The position numbers and the translations under genes are program-made. DNA of 64,000 nucleotides. Origin: Arthrobacter sp. H-02-3 (GTDB lineage: Bacteria; Actinomycetota; Actinomycetes; Actinomycetales; Micrococcaceae). The notes beneath the pieces are model-generated. The model was not told the DNA's origin. It searched no databases and saw only the letters and a list, made by a program, of their open reading frames with translations. The DNA lies in assembly GCF_003097355.1 (NCBI RefSeq), contig NZ_PYUI01000001.1:186001-250000 (forward strand), in the 5' to 3' direction. Below, piece by piece: positions 43,179-52,459 of this stretch. Position 1 is the first letter of the stretch; every line of letters starts with the position of its first letter.

Positions 43179-45032
43179 TCAGGCCGTGACCGTGAGCGGT
43201 GCCCCGTTGACGGTGAGCCGCCAGTTGGCCTGGCTGAAGACGGCGACGTCGAGGGTGCCGTGGTCCACCACGTAGTCGATGATGCGCTGCCGGATCTCCT
43301 GCTGGCTGTTCGAGAGCACCGGAGCGGTCTTGACGGCCGGGAAGTTCCCGCCACCGCTTTGCCGGTAGTTGTTGATGGCCAGGGCAAATTCCTGCTCGGG
43401 CCGCAGCGCCTGTCCGCCGTAACTCAGATTGGCGATCCTGTCCCCTGCCGGCCGGGCGAGGTCGATCTCATAGTTCAGCGGAGCGTCGAGTCCGTAGACG
43501 ACGTCGTAGTTATAGTCCGGTGTGCCGTTCGGGGCCACGGCGGTCACGGCGTTGGTGACGTCCGCGGACCTGGCCGTGGTGCCGGTCACCGGTTTGAAGT
43601 ACTGCGCGGACCACTCCAGGTAGTCCTTGACCTGGGCACCGGTGACCTTGATGGAGAGCAGGGTGTTGTCGAAGATGTACAGCCCTGCGACGTCGCGGAT
43701 GGTCAGCGGTCCGGCCTTGACGTCGACGGCGCGGGAGAATGCCGCCGCAATGGACAGCACGGGCAGCCCCGCCGCGGGTCCGTTGGCCAGCTCGGCCTTG
43801 ATGGTGCTGGCCTGGACGTAGTTGATGGCGTCGATCGCGGCGGAGTCCTCCCAGCAGGCGGTGGCGGTGCTGAGCGGGGCCGTGGAAGTGCCGATCACCT
43901 CGTTGACGTAACTCACCGTGGCCTCGTGCCCGGCCTGAACGGCCCGGACGACGGCGGGATCGGCGTCGACCGTCTTGGCGTCCAGCAGGAGCGAATGTGC
44001 CGACGTGACGGTCCACCGGTCCTTCTCCCTGGCGAGTTCGAGGTCCATGACGGACACCCGCATGCCCCATTTGAGCGGCTCGGTCAGGAGGACCTGCTTG
44101 CCGGTGGCTTTGTTGGTGACAAAGCGTTCCGGGATTTCCAGATGGGCGTGCCCGACCAGGATGGCATCAATGCCGGGGACTTCCTCGGCGAGCTGGGTGG
44201 AAGCATTCTCCGGGAAGGGCAGGGCGTCGCCGTAGGACGATCCGGGGGTCGCGCCGGAGTGGCTCGTGACGATCACGATGTCGGCGCCGGCGGCTTTGAC
44301 CTGCGGGATGACCGTTTTGGCCTCTTCGACGATGCCGTTGAAGTCGAGCTTCCCCTGGACGTTGTCGCGGTCCCAGAGCGCGCACCCCGGCGTCACGAAG
44401 CCGACCAGGCCGACCGTCAGCCAGCCGTTGTCCGTCTTGACCCGTTTGAGGACGTAGGGGGTGAAGGCGCGGCCGCCTGTGACGGCGTCGTGGACGTTGG
44501 CACCCAGGAGCGGGAAGTTCAGTTGCTTCTCCCAAGTGCGCAGAATCGGAATGCCGTAGTTGAACTCGTGGTTGCCCAGCCCCACGGCGTCGTAGCCGAT
44601 CGTGTTCATGGCCAGCGCCATGGGGTGTTTCACGGTTGCGGAGATCGGGCTGATCTTGGCGAAGTAGTAGGCCAGTGGCGTGCCCTGGATGGTGTCCCCG
44701 GCGTCGATGGTCAGCGTGTTCGCGGCGCCGCGCTCGGCCCGCATGGCGTGGATCAGGGTGGCTGCCTGGGCGATCCCGATCTTGTTCCCGGCGGTGTCGG
44801 CGTAGGCGGTGTTCTTGAAGTAATCCCAGTTGAAGACGTTGTTGTGCAGATCGGTGGTACCGAGCACGGTCAGCGTGAACTGTTTCTTGCCGCCGGGCTG
44901 GCCCCCTTCTGGTTGTTTGCCGGCGGCCTGTGCTGCCGGGGCCCCGGCCAGCGCGGCAGCGGCGGCGCCCCCGCCCACGAGGGCTGCTGTGAGCATGGCG
45001 CGGCGGGAGAACGAATCGTGAGGGTCCGTCAT
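43179..45032 (-). CDS. exported CpdB-like 2',3'-cyclic nucleotide phosphodiesterase / 3'-nucleotidase
   Basis: This 617-residue protein has a twin-arginine signal (FSRRAMLTAALVGGG..AQA), a metallophosphoesterase domain (TTDLHNNVF; GLGNHEFNYG; TSHSG; GHAHLEIP) and a C-terminal 5'-nucleotidase domain with the substrate-binding YNYDVVYG and NNYRQSGGGNFP segments. The last features fit CpdB-type enzymes that scavenge phosphate and nucleosides outside the cell. No cell-wall sorting signal is seen. It lies between rplL and rpoB on the same strand as both, an unusual spot. Confidence 0.9.
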   Translation of the reverse strand: MTDPHDSFSRRAMLTAALVGGGAAAAALAGAPAAQAAGKQPEGGQPGGKKQFTLTVLGTTDLHNNVFNWDYFKNTAYADTAGNKIGIAQAATLIHAMRAERGAANTLTIDAGDTIQGTPLAYYFAKISPISATVKHPMALAMNTIGYDAVGLGNHEFNYGIPILRTWEKQLNFPLLGANVHDAVTGGRAFTPYVLKRVKTDNGWLTVGLVGFVTPGCALWDRDNVQGKLDFNGIVEEAKTVIPQVKAAGADIVIVTSHSGATPGSSYGDALPFPENASTQLAEEVPGIDAILVGHAHLEIPERFVTNKATGKQVLLTEPLKWGMRVSVMDLELAREKDRWTVTSAHSLLLDAKTVDADPAVVRAVQAGHEATVSYVNEVIGTSTAPLSTATACWEDSAAIDAINYVQASTIKAELANGPAAGLPVLSIAAAFSRAVDVKAGPLTIRDVAGLYIFDNTLLSIKVTGAQVKDYLEWSAQYFKPVTGTTARSADVTNAVTAVAPNGTPDYNYDVVYGLDAPLNYEIDLARPAGDRIANLSYGGQALRPEQEFALAINNYRQSGGGNFPAVKTAPVLSNSQQEIRQRIIDYVVDHGTLDVAVFSQANWRLTVNGAPLTVTA

Positions 45033-45221
45033 TGTGGGTGAACTCCTGAGCGTTGGGGGCCGGTGGGCACAAATCCAGAGTCTAGGGGCGTGCCAGCAAG
45101 TGCGACAGGGGTATCAGAAAATCCTTGCCTAATCCTTGCACTCCGTTCACCCGGCGCCCGGAGGTACAGGTTCTGTCCATCGATCCCGTCAAGCCGTGAC
45201 GGAGTTCGGCCCGGGAACGCA

Positions 45222-45254
45222 GGAAACCCCGCCCACCGGAGTGGACGGGGTTCC
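45222..45254 (-). terminator. terminator hairpin after rplL
   Basis: GGAAACCCCGCCCAC (45222-45236) pairs with GTGGACGGGGTTCC (45241-45254) apart from one bulge and one wobble, 42 nt past the rplL stop. No U-tract. Confidence 0.6.
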
Positions 45255-45295
45255 CGTGAAGCAGTGCGGACCGCGAAGGATCCGGACGGCGAAAG

Positions 45296-45673
45296 TTACT
45301 TGAGGGTAACGGTGGCGCCGGCAGCCTCGAGCTGCTCCTTTGCCTTCTCGGCAGCTTCCTTGGTGGCACCTTCGAGAACAGCCTTGGGAGCGCTGTCAAC
45401 CAGGTCCTTGGCTTCCTTGAGGCCCAGGGAAGTGATGGCGCGAACTTCCTTGATCACTGCGATCTTCTTGTCGCCAGCAGCTTCGAGGACGACGTCGAAG
45501 TCGGTCTTCTCTTCGGCTTCCTCAGCAGCAGCGCCACCGGCGGGGCCGGCAACGGCAACAGCAGCAGCGGTAACTTCGAAGGTCTCTTCGAAGAGCTTGA
45601 CGAACTCGGAGAGCTCGATGATGGTCAGTTCCTTGAAAGCTTCAATGAGCTCTTCGTTGGTGAGCTTCGCCAT
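45296..45673 (-). CDS. rplL: 50S ribosomal protein L7/L12
   Basis: This 125-residue stalk protein recruits translational GTPases. It has an N-terminal dimerisation helix pair, an Ala/Gly-rich hinge ([17 protein letters not shown]) and a C-terminal domain ([20 protein letters not shown]). It follows rplJ by 77 nt. Confidence 0.98.
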   Translation of the reverse strand: MAKLTNEELIEAFKELTIIELSEFVKLFEETFEVTAAAVAVAGPAGGAAAEEAEEKTDFDVVLEAAGDKKIAVIKEVRAITSLGLKEAKDLVDSAPKAVLEGATKEAAEKAKEQLEAAGATVTLK

Positions 45674-45750
45674 GGTGTGGCGTCCTTCCTATAGTGGTGC
45701 CCGGCGGGCCTGAGGCCCGCTGTCGCACCGGAGTCTTATGGAGAAGAGAG

Positions 45751-46341
45751 TTAGTTCTCTTCGGGGGCTGCGGCTTCGGCCGGTGCGGCCTCGGCTGCTG
45801 CATCTGCTGCGGGAGCTTCTTCAGCGGCGGGTGCTTCGGCTGCTGCCGGTGCACCGTTCTCTTCTTCAAGCTTGAGGCGCAGTGCGTCGATGATGCGTGC
45901 AGCAGCGGCAGCAGGAGCCTTGAGGACACCTGCAACCTTGGCGAGCTGCAGCTCACGGGACTCGAGTGCTGCCAGGGCAGCAACTTCGCTGGCGTTCAGT
46001 GCCTTGCCTTCGAAGTAACCGGTCTTGATGACCAGCTGCTTGTTGGCCTTGGCAAAATCCGTCAGGCTCTTGGCAGCGGCAACTGCGTCACCCTTGATGA
46101 ACGCGATTGCAGTGGGGCCGGCGAGCTGACCGTCGAATGCTTCGACACCAGCTTCCTTGGCTGCAATAGCGGTCAGGGTGTTCTTGACGACCGAGAACTT
46201 GGTTTCCTGGCCGAGAGAAACACGCAGCTGCTTGAGCTGTGCAACGGTGAGCCCACGGTATTCGGTCAGGACAGCGGCGGTCGATTCCTTGAAATCGTTA
46301 GTGATCTCAGCTACTGCTGAAACCTTGCTAGGCGTTGCCAT
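45751..46341 (-). CDS. rplJ: 50S ribosomal protein L10
   Basis: This 196-residue stalk base starts MATPSKVSAVAEITNDFK, with an AAGGAGG ribosome site just upstream; a longer frame running through the leader is rejected. The C-terminal L7/L12-binding helix is followed by an Ala/Glu-rich tail (~30 residues). Its leader carries a terminator-like hairpin, suggesting attenuation control. Confidence 0.98.
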   Translation of the reverse strand: MATPSKVSAVAEITNDFKESTAAVLTEYRGLTVAQLKQLRVSLGQETKFSVVKNTLTAIAAKEAGVEAFDGQLAGPTAIAFIKGDAVAAAKSLTDFAKANKQLVIKTGYFEGKALNASEVAALAALESRELQLAKVAGVLKAPAAAAARIIDALRLKLEEENGAPAAAEAPAAEEAPAADAAAEAAPAEAAAPEEN

Positions 46342-46691
46342 AACCCTCCTTCCGGGGATAGTGCCGGTGTGTCCGGGTCCCCGCTCAAAAGAGCTAAAAA
46401 CTAAAAACGCCCCGCGCAGATGCACGGGGCTTGTCTCGACGCAGTCCATGACCGCGGAGCTTTGCTTCGTTCACCTGCGCCGGCCGCCCTATGTTCAGGG
46501 TCCTTCGTCCGGAAACCTACTGTGTTCTCCCGGCGCGACTGCAGAAGTGAGTCTTGCTTGGGAGAGTGGATTTCCAACAACCGACGGTCTTTGGTCCTCC
46601 CAGCTTACGGGACACCGTGCGCGTGCTCCAAATCGGGCCCGCTCGGGAGCCCGTGCCCGGGAATCAGCGCGCACGAGCCGGCCACCGGCCC
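46342..46691. other. gene-free stretch, GNAT gene to rplJ (L10 leader region)
   Basis: 350 nt expected to carry the rplJL promoter and the L10 leader. The leader hairpin at 46403-46430 is the only strong structure seen. No coding frame is supported. Confidence 0.5.
46403..46430 (-). terminator. terminator/attenuator in the rplJ leader
   Basis: On the minus strand GCCCCG (46430-46425) pairs with CGGGGC (46414-46409) and is followed by GTTTTTAGTTTTT. It lies 61-90 nt before the rplJ start. It could end read-through from the GNAT genes or attenuate rplJL. Confidence 0.6.
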
Positions 46692-47801
46692 TCAGCTGAC
46701 AGACGGGCCGAAGTTGGGAAGTTCCTTCTGCCAGAGACCGGTCACGCCCGCTGTCGTGAACCCCAGCTGCTGGTTGACCTTCAGCAGGTAGCGGTTCTCC
46801 GGGGCGTTCCAGGTGTAGAGGACCCGCGCGTCCGGGAACTGTTCGCTGAGCCGCTCCATGTTAGCGACCTTGATCAGCAGGCCGAGCTTGTTGCCGCGGT
46901 GCTCCTGCAGGACCACAGTGTCATCCTGGAACACGACGTCAGGGCGCAGCGCGAGGACACTGATGGTGGTCAGTCCCACGAGAGTCCCGCTGGCGATGTG
47001 CTCGACGGCGGTCACCACCGTCCGGCGGCCCTGGGCAATGGTCACCTCCTCCGCTTCGCGGAGGATGCCGCCGTCGAACACCATCTCCTCGGCATCCGGC
47101 CCCGGCACTTCGTCTTCGCCTGCCTGGTTCTCCAGGGCGGCGACTGCCTCGAGCCACTGGTCCGGGCAGCGGTCCGTCCAGTGGTGCAGGCGGTACCGGC
47201 CAGCGTTGGCTTCCTCGGCCTCCGCTTCCAGTTCGGCGACGAGCTTGCTGTCCAGGGGCAGGGCGCAGGAACTGAACTGTTCAATGTGCTGCAGCGTGTA
47301 CCCGGTGTGGCGGGCGAACTCGACGTCGCGGCTTCCCAGCGGGACGAACCCGACACCGCTGCCGGGCACCAGCTGCTCGGCCTCCGGGTCCGTCAGCGTC
47401 GATCCCGGGTGGTTGGTGTCGATCAGGATGGTGTGGCGGCCCTCGTCCCGGGCGAAATGCTCTGCGGCTTCGAGCAGTTGCCGCCCCACACCCCGGCGCC
47501 GGTATTCCGGAAGGATGTCGAGGGTAAATTCGGCAAGGTCCAGGTTGTCTACAAGCGGCAGGGCGATGTCCGCTGTCCCGACGATCACGCCGTCGACCTT
47601 GGCCACGAGGATCACCTGGCGTTCGTAGGGGTCCGCCATCTCCAGCAGCTTCTCCTGCGGCGCGTAGGCGAGGTCATCGGTACCCCAGGTCTGCATCCTG
47701 ACCCTTCGCCCCACTTCGATAGCGGCGAGAAAGTCAGCGGCATCGGGCGCGTCGAGGGAATCGGGGATCCACAGCTGCTCAATCCGTACATCGTCTGCCA
47801 T
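46692..47801 (-). CDS. tandem-GNAT acetyltransferase (first of pair)
   Basis: This ~369-residue protein is built from two GNAT folds in one chain, as in mycothiol synthase MshD. The N-terminal half has the acetyl-CoA motif PEYRRRGVGRQLLEAAE; the C-terminal half has QEHRGNKLGLLIKVANMERL followed by NAPENRYLLKVNQQLGF. Substrate unknown. ATG 47801 is used; ATG 47810 is equally possible. It is a diverged paralogue of the gene at 47955, read in the same direction and 153 nt downstream of it. Confidence 0.85.
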   Translation of the reverse strand: MADDVRIEQLWIPDSLDAPDAADFLAAIEVGRRVRMQTWGTDDLAYAPQEKLLEMADPYERQVILVAKVDGVIVGTADIALPLVDNLDLAEFTLDILPEYRRRGVGRQLLEAAEHFARDEGRHTILIDTNHPGSTLTDPEAEQLVPGSGVGFVPLGSRDVEFARHTGYTLQHIEQFSSCALPLDSKLVAELEAEAEEANAGRYRLHHWTDRCPDQWLEAVAALENQAGEDEVPGPDAEEMVFDGGILREAEEVTIAQGRRTVVTAVEHIASGTLVGLTTISVLALRPDVVFQDDTVVLQEHRGNKLGLLIKVANMERLSEQFPDARVLYTWNAPENRYLLKVNQQLGFTTAGVTGLWQKELPNFGPSVS

Positions 47802-47954
47802 AGAGGGCATCATCCCAGCCGTTCTGCCACCCGCCATCGGTACGGCCCGGTTCAGACCGGGCTTTCAACCGCCAGCATATGCTGGTTTGGGCTGCTGTTC
47901 CATTGGTGACGCGGGCCAGTTTCCGGCCCCTTGGGCGCCCGGCCGCTGCGGAGC

Positions 47955-49097
47955 TCAGTTCGGGGTGCCCGCACCGGCCCCTACAACAGAGCGCTGCCAT
48001 TCGCCGTCGTACCCCGCCGGCTTGAAGCCCAGTGCGATGTTGATACCAAGCATGTGGTCGTTCTCGGCGGCATTGAAGGTGATGACCCGCTGCACCTCGG
48101 GATAGCCGTCATGCAGCCGGCGCAGGTTGAGGATCTTGACGAGCATGCCGAGCCGGTGGCCCCGGTGGCCGGCCGCGACCAGGGTGTCGTCCTGGCTGGC
48201 CAGCCAGGGTTTGTCGGCGGCGACCTGAAGGACGGTGTAGGCGGCGAGCTCACCGGTGTCCCGGTGCCGCGCCGCCGCGACGAGGGAGGACAGGCCGGCC
48301 CGCCGCCAGGTGTCCTCGACGTGGCGCACGCGCGCGACGTCCCACCTTTCCGGCTCGTAGCTGAGCGCGCCGGTGGGAGCGTCGGTGCTCATGCGCGACA
48401 TCAGCACGGCCAACTGGGCGGCATCTTGCTCCGGGCACGAATCGCTCCAGTGCAGGAGTTCGTAGTCCCCCGCGCGGGTCAGGGCGTCCCGCGCCAGAGC
48501 ATCGAGGTCCACGGCCGCCGGAACCTCCAGCGCGCTGAAGCGCTCCACCTGCTCCAGGCGGTAGCCGGCCCGTCCGGCAAACCGGACGCCGGACGCACCG
48601 GCCGGAAGCGCCCCGGTCCCGGTGGCCGGCTTGATGAGGTTCGGACCGTCGACGTCGAAATCGGCCGGGTGTTCCGTGAACGTCTGCAGGATGGTCCGGC
48701 CGTCGCCGGCGGCCAGCGCTTCGGCGTGCTGCAGCAGTGCCCGGCCGATCCCGCGGCCGGCGAAGGAATCGAGAACGTTCACGTGCAGGAGCGCACTGCT
48801 GAGGTTTTCCTGCAGTTCGTAGCGGATCCACGAGCGGGCCACCATGCGCCCGTCGACCCGGACGAAGAAGAGCCGCAGCCGGCTGTAGGGGTTGTCCCGC
48901 CAGTACTGGAGCCGGGCCGCCGCGGATGCTGAACGGTCCAGGTTTCCCCAGGTCTGCAGGGCGAGCTCGTCACAGAGATCTACGAATTCACGGAACTCCG
49001 CCGCGTCAGCGGCATTAAGGTCCGGGGTGCCAGGGCCGGCGGCGTCAAGGTCCGCGGGCAGGGAAAGCTGCTCGATGAGGTACGGCGGCGTAGTCAC
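47955..49097 (-). CDS. tandem-GNAT acetyltransferase (second of pair)
   Basis: This 380-residue two-domain GNAT protein has N-terminal motif A SFAGRGIGRALLQHAEALA and C-terminal motif A AGHRGHRLGMLVKILNLRRL with NAAENDHMLGINIALGF. It is collinear with the 46692 product. Not MshD itself on the evidence here, since genes of mycothiol synthesis are absent nearby, but MshD shares the two-domain plan. Located between rplA and rplJ. Confidence 0.85.
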   Translation of the reverse strand: MTTPPYLIEQLSLPADLDAAGPGTPDLNAADAAEFREFVDLCDELALQTWGNLDRSASAAARLQYWRDNPYSRLRLFFVRVDGRMVARSWIRYELQENLSSALLHVNVLDSFAGRGIGRALLQHAEALAAGDGRTILQTFTEHPADFDVDGPNLIKPATGTGALPAGASGVRFAGRAGYRLEQVERFSALEVPAAVDLDALARDALTRAGDYELLHWSDSCPEQDAAQLAVLMSRMSTDAPTGALSYEPERWDVARVRHVEDTWRRAGLSSLVAAARHRDTGELAAYTVLQVAADKPWLASQDDTLVAAGHRGHRLGMLVKILNLRRLHDGYPEVQRVITFNAAENDHMLGINIALGFKPAGYDGEWQRSVVGAGAGTPN

Positions 49098-49144
49098 TGG
49101 GAAATCCTAACCGGCGGCCCGGGCGCCTCCAAGCGTTTCCGGGC

Positions 49145-49201
49145 GGCACCTGGTTTCCGGAGTGGCACCTGGTTTCCGCAGTGGCACCTAGTTTCCGAGG
49201 G
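49145..49201. repeat. three 19-bp tandem repeats
   Basis: Units at 49145, 49164 and 49183 follow GGCACCTGGTTTCCGNAGT. The first two differ at one base and the third at four or five. They lie between the rplA terminator and the GNAT start. Confidence 0.65.
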
Positions 49202-49228
49202 CAGGAGGGGATTCCCGCGCCGGATACG

Positions 49229-49266
49229 GCAAAAGGCCGCCCCGCAGTTGCGGGACGGCCTTTTGC
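49229..49266 (-). terminator. intrinsic terminator after rplA
   Basis: GCAAAAGGCCG (49229-49239) pairs with CGGCCTTTTGC (49256-49266), with an inner CCCGCA/GCGGG stem. On the minus strand the stem ends in UUUU. It lies 50 nt past the rplA stop. Confidence 0.8.
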
Positions 49267-49316
49267 TGGAAACTGGTGACGCCCTGAAGCTGGCGACGCC
49301 GTGGATCCGGTGAGGA

Positions 49317-50024
49317 TTAGACCTCGGTCAGGACCTTGGTGACGTTGGGGTCAACCGAGATGCCCGGGCCGAACGTGGTGGCCACGGTGGCCTTCTGGAT
49401 GTAGCGGCCCTTGGAAGCGGACGGCTTAAGGCGCAGGACCTCTTCCAGAGCGGCTGCGTAGTTCTCGGCCAGCTTGACGGCGTCGAAGGACACCTTGCCG
49501 ATGATGAAGTGCAGGTTCGAGTGCTTGTCGACGCGGAAGTCGATCTTGCCGCCCTTGATGTCGTTGACGGCCTTGGCGACGTCAGCGGTCACGGTGCCGG
49601 TCTTCGGGTTCGGCATCAGGTTACGCGGACCCAGGACCTTACCGAGGCGGCCAACCTTGCCCATGAGGTCAGGGGTGGCAACGGCGGCGTCGAAGTCGGT
49701 CCAGCCGGCTGCGATCTTTTCGATCAGGTCATCGGAACCAACGAAGTCGGCGCCGGCAGCGATTGCTGCCTCAGCCTTGTCGCCCGTTGCGAAGACGAGG
49801 ACGCGGGCAACCTTACCGGTGCCGTGCGGCAGGTTAACGGTGCCGCGGACCATCTGGTCGGCCTTACGCGGGTCAACGCCCAGGCGGAAAGCGACCTCAA
49901 CGGTGGCGTCGAACTTGGACGGGTTGGTGTCCTTGGCGAGCGTCACTGCCTCGAACGGCGCGTAGAACTTCTCCGCGTCGATCTTGGCCGCGGCTGCCTC
50001 ATATGCTTTGCTGCGCTTTGCCAT
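49317..50024 (-). CDS. rplA: 50S ribosomal protein L1
   Basis: This 235-residue L1 forms the mobile stalk that handles deacylated tRNA. It has [34 protein letters not shown] and [17 protein letters not shown]. It follows rplK by 185 nt, more than the usual few bases. Confidence 0.98.
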   Translation of the reverse strand: MAKRSKAYEAAAAKIDAEKFYAPFEAVTLAKDTNPSKFDATVEVAFRLGVDPRKADQMVRGTVNLPHGTGKVARVLVFATGDKAEAAIAAGADFVGSDDLIEKIAAGWTDFDAAVATPDLMGKVGRLGKVLGPRNLMPNPKTGTVTADVAKAVNDIKGGKIDFRVDKHSNLHFIIGKVSFDAVKLAENYAAALEEVLRLKPSASKGRYIQKATVATTFGPGISVDPNVTKVLTEV

Positions 50025-50209
50025 GCTGCTTATTTCTCCTTGTGCAGTTGTGGTCTGCGGACCGCGCTGGGCCCTGCCACAGGCGGCATCCCGGCTGGTT
50101 TATCCATCCCGGAATCCCGCTTTTCAATGTTTAGGTGTTGCCGGCGGACCGGCGGTGCTGACCGGCGTCGTGATCGGTTTTCCGAACCCGGCGCATCAGC
50201 GGTGGGGAA

Positions 50210-50641
50210 TTAACCCTCGACGGTGATACCCATGGAGCGGGCGGTGCCGGCGATGATCTTCGCTGCGCCTTCGAGGCTCGTGGCGTTGAGGTCTTCCATC
50301 TTGGTGGTGGCGATCTCGTTGACCTGGGCCTGGGTCAGCTTGGCGACCTTGACGGTGTGCGGGGTCGGTGAACCCTTGGCAACGCCTGCAGCCTTCTTGA
50401 TGAGCTCTGCAGCCGGCGGGGTCTTGGTGATGAACGTGAAGGAACGGTCTTCGTAGACAGTGATTTCCACGGGGATCACGTTGCCGCGCTGGGCTTCCGT
50501 CGCAGCGTTGTACGCCTTGCAGAATTCCATGATGTTGACACCGTGCTGGCCAAGCGCAGGACCGATCGGCGGGGCCGGGTTAGCGGCACCTGCCTGGATC
50601 TGCAGCTTGATGAGGCCGGTGACCTTCTTCTTGGGAGCCAA
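50210..50641 (-). CDS. rplK: 50S ribosomal protein L11
   Basis: This 143-residue GTPase-centre protein needs the TTG start at 50641 ([18 protein letters not shown]), with AGAAGGA upstream; the six-codon-longer frame starts inside that site. [20 protein letters not shown] and the C-terminal [12 protein letters not shown] are standard. Confidence 0.98.
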
Positions 50642-50771
50642 TGTAGGTCCTTCTCTCAAATACGTCCTGGGACACAGGAGCGTGCCTCAGGTTGGTGGCC
50701 GCCATGGCAAGGCGGCCGGCCGCTCCGTGGTTGCTAAGCGGGCAGTCACGGAGCGAATTCTTGTAGTCCAG

Positions 50772-51632
50772 CTAGATCTTGCTGACCTGGTTGAACGCCA
50801 GCGTGACCGGAGTCTCGCGTTCGAAGATGGACACCAGCACCACGAGGGTCTGGGAATCGATCTTGATCTCGGAGATCGTGGCCGGAAGGGTCTCGAACGG
50901 GCCCTCCTTGACGATGACGGACTCGCCAACCTCGAAGTCCACGTCCACCTGGGCGGCAGCGTGCTTGACGGGCTTGCCCTTCTCGGCCTGCTCTTCTTCG
51001 AAGACCGGGGCGAGCATGGAGAAGACCTCATCGAGGCGCAGCGGGACCGGATTGTGGGCGTTGCCCACGAAGCCGGTGACGCCGGGGGTGTGGCGGACGG
51101 CGCCCCAGGAAGCGTCCGTCAGGTCCATGCGGACCAGGACGTAGCCGGGGATGCGGACGCGGTTGATGACCTTGCGCTGAGCGTTCTTGATCTCAACGAC
51201 TTCCTCCATCGGAACCTGGATTTCGAAGATGTAATCTTCCATGTCCAGGGTCTGGATGCGGGTCTCAAGGTTGGCCTTGACGCGGTTCTCGTAGCCTGCG
51301 TAGGAGTGGATGACGTACCAGTCACCCTCCTGGCGGCGCAGCTTGGCCTTGAACTCTTCGGCGGGGTCGACGTCGGCCTTGGCGGCCGCTGCTGCCAGCG
51401 CGTCGGTATCTTCTTCAGCTTCGCCCGTTTCGGCGTCAGCATCGGTGTCTTCTTCAGCGTCGACGTCGGCGGCAACTGCTGCCTCTGCGTCTTCTTCCGC
51501 GGCTACGGCCTCGTCAGTGACGTCGGATTCGGGTGCAGCAGACACAGCCTCGGACTCTTCCGCGGCTTCCACCGCGGCGTCCTGGCTCTTATCCAGCCCA
51601 GTCTCAGTTACCTCGAGCTCCTGCTCAGACAC
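50772..51632 (-). CDS. nusG: transcription termination/antitermination factor NusG
   Basis: About 286 residues from GTG 51632 (reading MSEQELEV), chosen for the GGAG 5 nt upstream. The first ~100 residues are an acidic, disordered Ala/Glu/Asp extension typical of Actinobacteria. They are followed by the NGN domain ([44 protein letters not shown]) and the KOW domain ([19 protein letters not shown]). It couples RNA polymerase to the ribosome or Rho. Located between secE and rplK as usual. Confidence 0.97.
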   Translation of the reverse strand: MSEQELEVTETGLDKSQDAAVEAAEESEAVSAAPESDVTDEAVAAEEDAEAAVAADVDAEEDTDADAETGEAEEDTDALAAAAAKADVDPAEEFKAKLRRQEGDWYVIHSYAGYENRVKANLETRIQTLDMEDYIFEIQVPMEEVVEIKNAQRKVINRVRIPGYVLVRMDLTDASWGAVRHTPGVTGFVGNAHNPVPLRLDEVFSMLAPVFEEEQAEKGKPVKHAAAQVDVDFEVGESVIVKEGPFETLPATISEIKIDSQTLVVLVSIFERETPVTLAFNQVSKI

Positions 51633-51745
51633 TTGGTCTCCTGCTTCCTCATTGCCTAACATGCCTATTTAAATGACTCAATTCCGCACACCCCGCGGAA
51701 TCTCCGGTTTCCCGGGGCATCCACGCAGTCTGCGGACCGGTCGCC

Positions 51746-52030
51746 TTAGCGGTCCGTGGGGGCGCTGCCGCCGAAGACCCAGCTGACTGCGGTCCCAAAG
51801 GCCAGGTCCAGCAAGGTGACTATCACCATCATGATGATCACGAACACCAGCACCACGAGCGTGTAGTTGATCAGTTCTTTACGGGTTGGTGCGACGACCT
51901 TCTTCAGTTCGCCAATGACCTGGCGGATGAAGATCGCGATGCGAGCGAAGAAGCCGGGCTTGGCGGCATTCTTGGCGGGGCGGCCTTTGGAGCTGCTGGC
52001 AGCCGTTTCGGTCACCTGGTCCTCACTCAT
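51746..52030 (-). CDS. secE: protein translocase subunit SecE
   Basis: This 94-residue small SecE has one membrane helix near the C-terminus (YTLVVLVFVIIMMVIVTLLD), preceded by the amphipathic QVIGELKKVVAPTRKELINY signature. ATG 52030 is chosen; the longer frame runs through the tRNA gene and is rejected. Confidence 0.96.
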   Translation of the reverse strand: MSEDQVTETAASSSKGRPAKNAAKPGFFARIAIFIRQVIGELKKVVAPTRKELINYTLVVLVFVIIMMVIVTLLDLAFGTAVSWVFGGSAPTDR

Positions 52031-52109
52031 CCTCGCAATGATCGGATACCCGGCTCTGAACTGAACCATGGTTGCTGCGCTGGTTCCGGATGATCCGGAA
52101 CAGCATGCG

Positions 52110-52182
52110 CAGGGCAGACAGGACTCGAACCTGCAACCTGCGGTTTTGGAGACCGCTGCGCTACCAATTGCGCCACTACCCT
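52110..52182 (-). tRNA. tRNA-Trp (CCA)
   Basis: A 73-nt cloverleaf on the minus strand. The acceptor AGGGTAG pairs with CTGCCCT (one G-U), the anticodon stem GCGGT/ACCGC encloses CTCCAAA (anticodon CCA), and the T-arm has GGTTCGAGTC. Discriminator base G; CCA is not encoded. It lies ~80 nt upstream of secE, where tRNA-Trp is commonly found. Confidence 0.95.
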
Positions 52183-52459
52183 TCGGGGCTAAAATCCGCT
52201 CCGGCCGATGCAATCCACAGGCTTCCCTGAGGCGCAGGCCATCATCGTGTTTTCAACACCGGAGAACCAGTCTACGCAAGAACTGCGCCTACGTCGAACC
52301 GGCCCTCTTCCGGACCCCTGCGTGACCGTGAAAACCAGCTGACAGCCGTCAGTCACATTTCCGTTCCGGCACCGCGGGGGATCCGGTGAACAGCATAGAG
52401 TAGATTCCGTCGAATCCCACATCCAGCCTTCCAGCTGCAAGCGAAGAACGGACCCGCCC

